NCBI RefSeq assembly: GCF_002803085.1
Contig: NZ_NNBJ01000001.1
Location: 434,001 to 498,000 of the forward strand
Direction of reading: 5' to 3'
DNA length: 64,000 nt
From: Streptomyces sp. CB01201
Lineage (GTDB): Bacteria > Actinomycetota > Actinomycetes > Streptomycetales > Streptomycetaceae
Shown here: positions 61,282 through 64,000 of the stretch, piece by piece
Layout of the letters: every line of letters starts with the position of its first letter
Numbering within the stretch: position 1 is the first letter of the stretch
The notes under the pieces: generated by a model
Seen by the model: the letters and a program-made list of their open reading frames with translations, nothing else
Database searches by the model: none
What the model was told of the DNA's origin: nothing
Position numbers and translations under genes: made by a program

Positions 61282-62580
61282 CTACGGGGTGGACGCATCC
61301 CGTGGGGCGGGCTCGGCGAGCCGCTCGATGGCCACCATCGCGGCGTCGTCGCCCAGGGTTCCGGTCGGAGTGTGGGCGAGCAGGTCCTCACGGAGGTAGC
61401 TCAGCAGGGCGTGGGGGCCGGTGCCGTTCCAGGCGGCCGCACGTTCGGCCAGGGGATAGAAGTCGCCCGCCTCGTCGCGTGCTTCGAGTACCCCGTCGGT
61501 GTACAGGAGGAGGATGTCGCCGGGCTCGAACGGGAAGCTCTGTGTGGCCAGTTGGGACTCGGCGAGGCCGGCGAGTCCGAGGGGCGGTGCCGGCTGGTCG
61601 ACCTCCAGTGTGACGACCCCTTCGTGACGCAGGAGCAGCGGCGGAGGGTGGCCGCAGTTCACCAGGTGGACGGAGTGTCCGAGGTCTGGGATCTCGACCA
61701 GGGCGGCGGTGATGAACGCCTCGCTGTGATCGTCGAAGCCGGGGTCGCCCTCAGGAGCATCCTCGGGCCCGAGGCCGGGATGGCGGGCACGGCCGGAGCC
61801 GATGGGCGAACCGTGCCGAGGAGGCTCGGCGGCCTGATGGGCCTGATGGGCCTGATGGGCCTGATGGGCCTGAAAGGACTGCTGGGACTGGTGGGCTTGG
61901 TGGGCTTGGTCCAGGTCCGGCGCTACGGCACGTTCGAGGTAGTCGACAAGGCTCGGCAGATCGGCCTCCTGATGCGCCGCGGCCCGGAACGCACCGAGCA
62001 CCAGTGCCGCATCTCCCACCGCCTCAAGTCCCTTGCCCCGTACGTCACCGATGATGAGCCTGCTGCCGTGGGAGGTCCGGGCGGCGGCGTACAGATCACC
62101 CCCGATCCGGGCGTCCGCCGCGGCGGCCAGATACACGCTCGCGACGCGCAAGGGGCCGAGCCGCTCGCGCAGAGGGCGCAGCACGACCTGCTGGGCCGCC
62201 TCGGCAACCGAACGCAACTGCACAAGCTGTTTCTCGTGCACCTCACGGAGATGGGCGAACAGCGTCACGAACACCGAGATCAGGAGCAGCGTGATGATCT
62301 GGAAGGTGTGATTGAGATCGGTGACGCTGCCCCGCACCATCGCAACGACCACCTGCGCCAGGACGGCGACCGCGCCGATGGACCCGGTGGTGCGGGGTCC
62401 GGCGAACGACGCCGTGACGGCGGGGGCGGCGGCCAGGAACGGACCGAGGTGCACATCGGGCGGGACGAGCAGATCGCCCGTCGTGACGAGCGCGATCATC
62501 GCGAGCGGCACCGCGAGGAGAGCGTGCCGCGGCGCCAAGGAGCGGCGGCGGGCCGCGCGCAGTACCTGAAGATCCATCAT
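61282..62580 (-). CDS. Membrane-bound SpoIIE-type PP2C phosphatase
   Basis: Protein of 432 residues. Residues 10-115 contain three or four transmembrane segments, and RSVAEAAQQVVLRPL begins the linker helix. The phosphatase domain has GGDLYAAARTSHGSRL, IGDVRGKGLEAV, FITAALVEI, LVNCGHPPPLLL, LLLYTDGVLEARD and TLGDDAAMVAI, the full metal set. A His-Gln-Ala tandem insert lies between the second and third motifs. It probably dephosphorylates an anti-anti-sigma factor. The start is one of two adjacent ATGs with AGGG close by. Confidence 0.85.
   Translation of the reverse strand: MMDLQVLRAARRRSLAPRHALLAVPLAMIALVTTGDLLVPPDVHLGPFLAAAPAVTASFAGPRTTGSIGAVAVLAQVVVAMVRGSVTDLNHTFQIITLLLISVFVTLFAHLREVHEKQLVQLRSVAEAAQQVVLRPLRERLGPLRVASVYLAAAADARIGGDLYAAARTSHGSRLIIGDVRGKGLEAVGDAALVLGAFRAAAHQEADLPSLVDYLERAVAPDLDQAHQAHQSQQSFQAHQAHQAHQAHQAAEPPRHGSPIGSGRARHPGLGPEDAPEGDPGFDDHSEAFITAALVEIPDLGHSVHLVNCGHPPPLLLRHEGVVTLEVDQPAPPLGLAGLAESQLATQSFPFEPGDILLLYTDGVLEARDEAGDFYPLAERAAAWNGTGPHALLSYLREDLLAHTPTGTLGDDAAMVAIERLAEPAPRDASTP
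61831..61875. repeat. 9-bp coding repeat (His-Gln-Ala) inside the phosphatase gene
   Basis: Four exact GGCCTGATG units (61831-61866) and one diverged copy, read on the minus strand as repeated His-Gln-Ala. The 9-bp period keeps the reading frame. Confidence 0.9.
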
Positions 62581-62889
62581 CCCTGAATACACCGCACGGC
62601 CGCCCACACACAGCACGCCTGGCCGAGTGGGCTCCGCGCACACATCGCATGAGTCCGACGTACACACCGCACGCGACGGCCCCTATATCGCGCGGCTCGC
62701 TCACATCCACATCCACCACACACCGGGGAGCCCGCGATCAGTTCAGGACGGCCCCGGGCGCACACTGAGCAGGACAGTTGGGCGACGAGTGACTGGAGCG
62801 CACCCGCGCACCAACCCGGTCGCTCGGAGCGCGAGGGCGCGAAAGTGGTGCGACAGCGGTGCGACAGCGCGAAAGGAAGGTGCGACCAC
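62581..62889. other. 309-bp divergent intergenic region
   Basis: Between the phosphatase (minus) and the MDMPI gene (plus). A direct repeat GGTGCGACAGC occurs twice at 62847-62868, close to the ribosome site. No other gene is supported. Confidence 0.4.
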
Positions 62890-63807
62890 ATGGACAGGGC
62901 CGTGGACGACGACGACGTGAACAACCGTGACAGCGACAGCGGTAACGGGGGCAACGGGGGAGACGGCAGGGGCAGGGGCAGGGACGCGGCCGGAGGCGGG
63001 GACGCAGACGGACACCGTGATGCGTCGCCCCGAGGCCTTGTCCCCGCGATCCACTGTCGTGCGGTGATGGCTGAGACCGAGCGCTTTGTCGCGGCCGTCG
63101 AGGGCGCGCACCTGGGGACGCCGGTACCGAGCTGTCCCGGCTGGACCCTCGTCGACCTGATCCGGCACACCGGAAGCGTGCAGCGCATGTTCTCCGGACT
63201 GCTTCGACGGCTGGTCCAGGAGCGTCCCCTCTCCCGCGACACCGCCCTCGACCTGCCGGCGAGCGACGACGGATATCCCGCCTGGCTGACCGGCAGCGCG
63301 CAGATGGCAGCCCAGGTGTTCGCCGACACCGACCCGGACGCTCCCATGTGGGTGTGGGGTGCCGATCCGCACGCCCGGTTCTGGATGCGGCGGATGCTGT
63401 TCGAGACGCTGATGCACCGGGTGGACGCGGAGCTCGCCGTCGGCCTGCGGCCGGTGATCGACCCCGCGCTCGCGGCGGACGGAGTGGACGAGTTCCTGGT
63501 CAACCTGCCTTTCGCGGCGTCCTTCGCGCCGAAGACCGCCGAACTGCGCGGCCAGGACGAGACGATCCGCTTCCGCTGTACGGACCGGCCGGACGCATGG
63601 CTGGTCCGACTGCACCCCGATGGCTTCGGCATCGACCCGAACCCCAAGGAGGCGCCCGCGACGGGCACGGCGGACGCCACCGTCGAGGGAGTGGCAGCCG
63701 ATCTGCTGCTGCTCCTGTACGGCCGCCTCGACCGCGGCGCCGATGTCTTCGAAACCTCGGGGAACGACGATCTGCTCCGGCGCTGGGTGGCCAACTCTGC
63801 CTTCTGA
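62890..63807 (+). CDS. Mycothiol-dependent maleylpyruvate-isomerase-type protein
   Basis: Protein of 305 residues. The N-terminal 60 residues are Asp/Gly/Arg-rich and low-complexity. The MDMPI (DinB-like) domain follows: LVPAIHCRAVMAETERFVAA, VPSCPGWTLVDLIRHTGSVQ, and FETLMHRVDAELAVG, with a C-terminal MDMPI_C-like domain. Members use mycothiol or bind metal. The reaction is not known here. ATG 62890 has AGGAAGG 9 bases upstream. Confidence 0.78.
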   Translation: MDRAVDDDDVNNRDSDSGNGGNGGDGRGRGRDAAGGGDADGHRDASPRGLVPAIHCRAVMAETERFVAAVEGAHLGTPVPSCPGWTLVDLIRHTGSVQRMFSGLLRRLVQERPLSRDTALDLPASDDGYPAWLTGSAQMAAQVFADTDPDAPMWVWGADPHARFWMRRMLFETLMHRVDAELAVGLRPVIDPALAADGVDEFLVNLPFAASFAPKTAELRGQDETIRFRCTDRPDAWLVRLHPDGFGIDPNPKEAPATGTADATVEGVAADLLLLLYGRLDRGADVFETSGNDDLLRRWVANSAF

Positions 63808-63829
63808 CGCGACGCCTTGGGCGGCCGGG

Positions 63830-64000
63830 TCAGTTGTGGCCGAACTTCCGGGACCGCTTGTGCGAGACCTCCGGTGTCGAGTGCATGGTCGCGGACGAGG
63901 TGGGGATCTGCGTCTGTTCCTTGGCCTCGGTCGTCGTCGCGGTCGTGGTCCGATCGTGGCCGCCGGTGCGTGCGCCCCGGTTCTGGCGGGTCTGCTTCTT
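63830..64000 (-). CDS. Partial hypothetical gene at window edge
   Basis: The minus strand reads through 56 residues to a TGA at 63830-63832. The visible C-terminus is basic, Thr/Arg-rich (KKQTRQNRGARTGGHDRTT, ending HKRSRKFGHN). Third positions are G/C-rich, fitting a real gene. Its start lies outside the window. It converges with the MDMPI gene with 22 bp between. Confidence 0.5.
   Translation of the reverse strand, partial: KKQTRQNRGARTGGHDRTTTATTTEAKEQTQIPTSSATMHSTPEVSHKRSRKFGHN

Overview
This window is high-GC DNA from a Streptomyces-type actinomycete chromosome. The signs are very strong G/C preference at third codon positions, frequent GTG and TTG starts behind AGGAG-like ribosome sites, many Sec-secreted proteins and lipoproteins, and actinobacterial families: a secreted M4 protease, an OhrR/Ohr pair, TerD, an HTH-nSTAND-WD40 protein, a mycothiol-dependent-isomerase-type protein and a possible F420-type PPOX protein. 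No phage, integrase, IS element or CRISPR array was seen.

Layout. 1-4.8 kb: a choline/betaine-type operon (aldehyde dehydrogenase, APC permease, GMC oxidoreductase). 4.8-6.6 kb: an Lrp/AsnC regulator divergent from a PLP trans-sulfuration-type enzyme. 6.6-15.7 kb: a lipoprotein, a large ricin-lectin/beta-helix secreted protein, a PPOX protein, an O-methyltransferase, small conserved proteins, a FabG-like reductase, the ohrR/ohr redox pair with its operator, and an NmrA/epimerase-like protein. 15.9-23 kb: an MFS transporter, a type-B carboxylesterase, a small Cys-pair protein, a methyltransferase-like protein and an M4 metalloprotease. 23.2-28.7 kb: a 1254-residue HTH/nSTAND/14-blade WD40 protein with an inverted repeat before its start, then an NlpC/P60 hydrolase and a small secreted protein. 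28.9-35.4 kb: a HhH-PHP protein, the initiator tRNA, a lamin-tail protein, RNase HI, a coiled-coil/basic/winged-helix protein, a GCS2 ligase and a small secreted protein.

35.7-48.4 kb is the most distinctive locus: six same-strand genes forming a compact nonribosomal peptide assembly line. It has an MFS exporter, a stand-alone condensation protein, a C-A-T protein, two A-T proteins, and a terminal protein reading C, then only the C-terminal subdomain of an adenylation domain, then T, then an SDR/epimerase-like NAD(P) domain. Three full A domains serve four carrier domains. One A domain must therefore load more than one carrier, or one carrier is loaded by transfer. No MbtH, 4'-phosphopantetheinyl transferase, thioesterase or pathway regulator lies next to it. 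The product is not predictable from what I can see.

48.7-64 kb: a secreted protein, a lipase-maturation-factor-like membrane protein, TerD with an ECF-sigma-like promoter, a trypsin-like protease, a DUF4956/VTC pair, a class A beta-lactamase, a uridine-kinase-like protein, a cupin, a four-helix membrane protein, a metallophosphoesterase, an M15-like lipoprotein, a thioredoxin-fold protein without CxxC, a methyltransferase, a SpoIIE-type phosphatase with a His-Gln-Ala repeat, an MDMPI-type protein and a partial gene at the edge.

A recurring feature is short tandem arrays (5, 7, 14, 16, 18, 22 and about 37 bp units, all different), mostly just 3' of stop codons. In three cases the stop codon overlaps or directly abuts the array.
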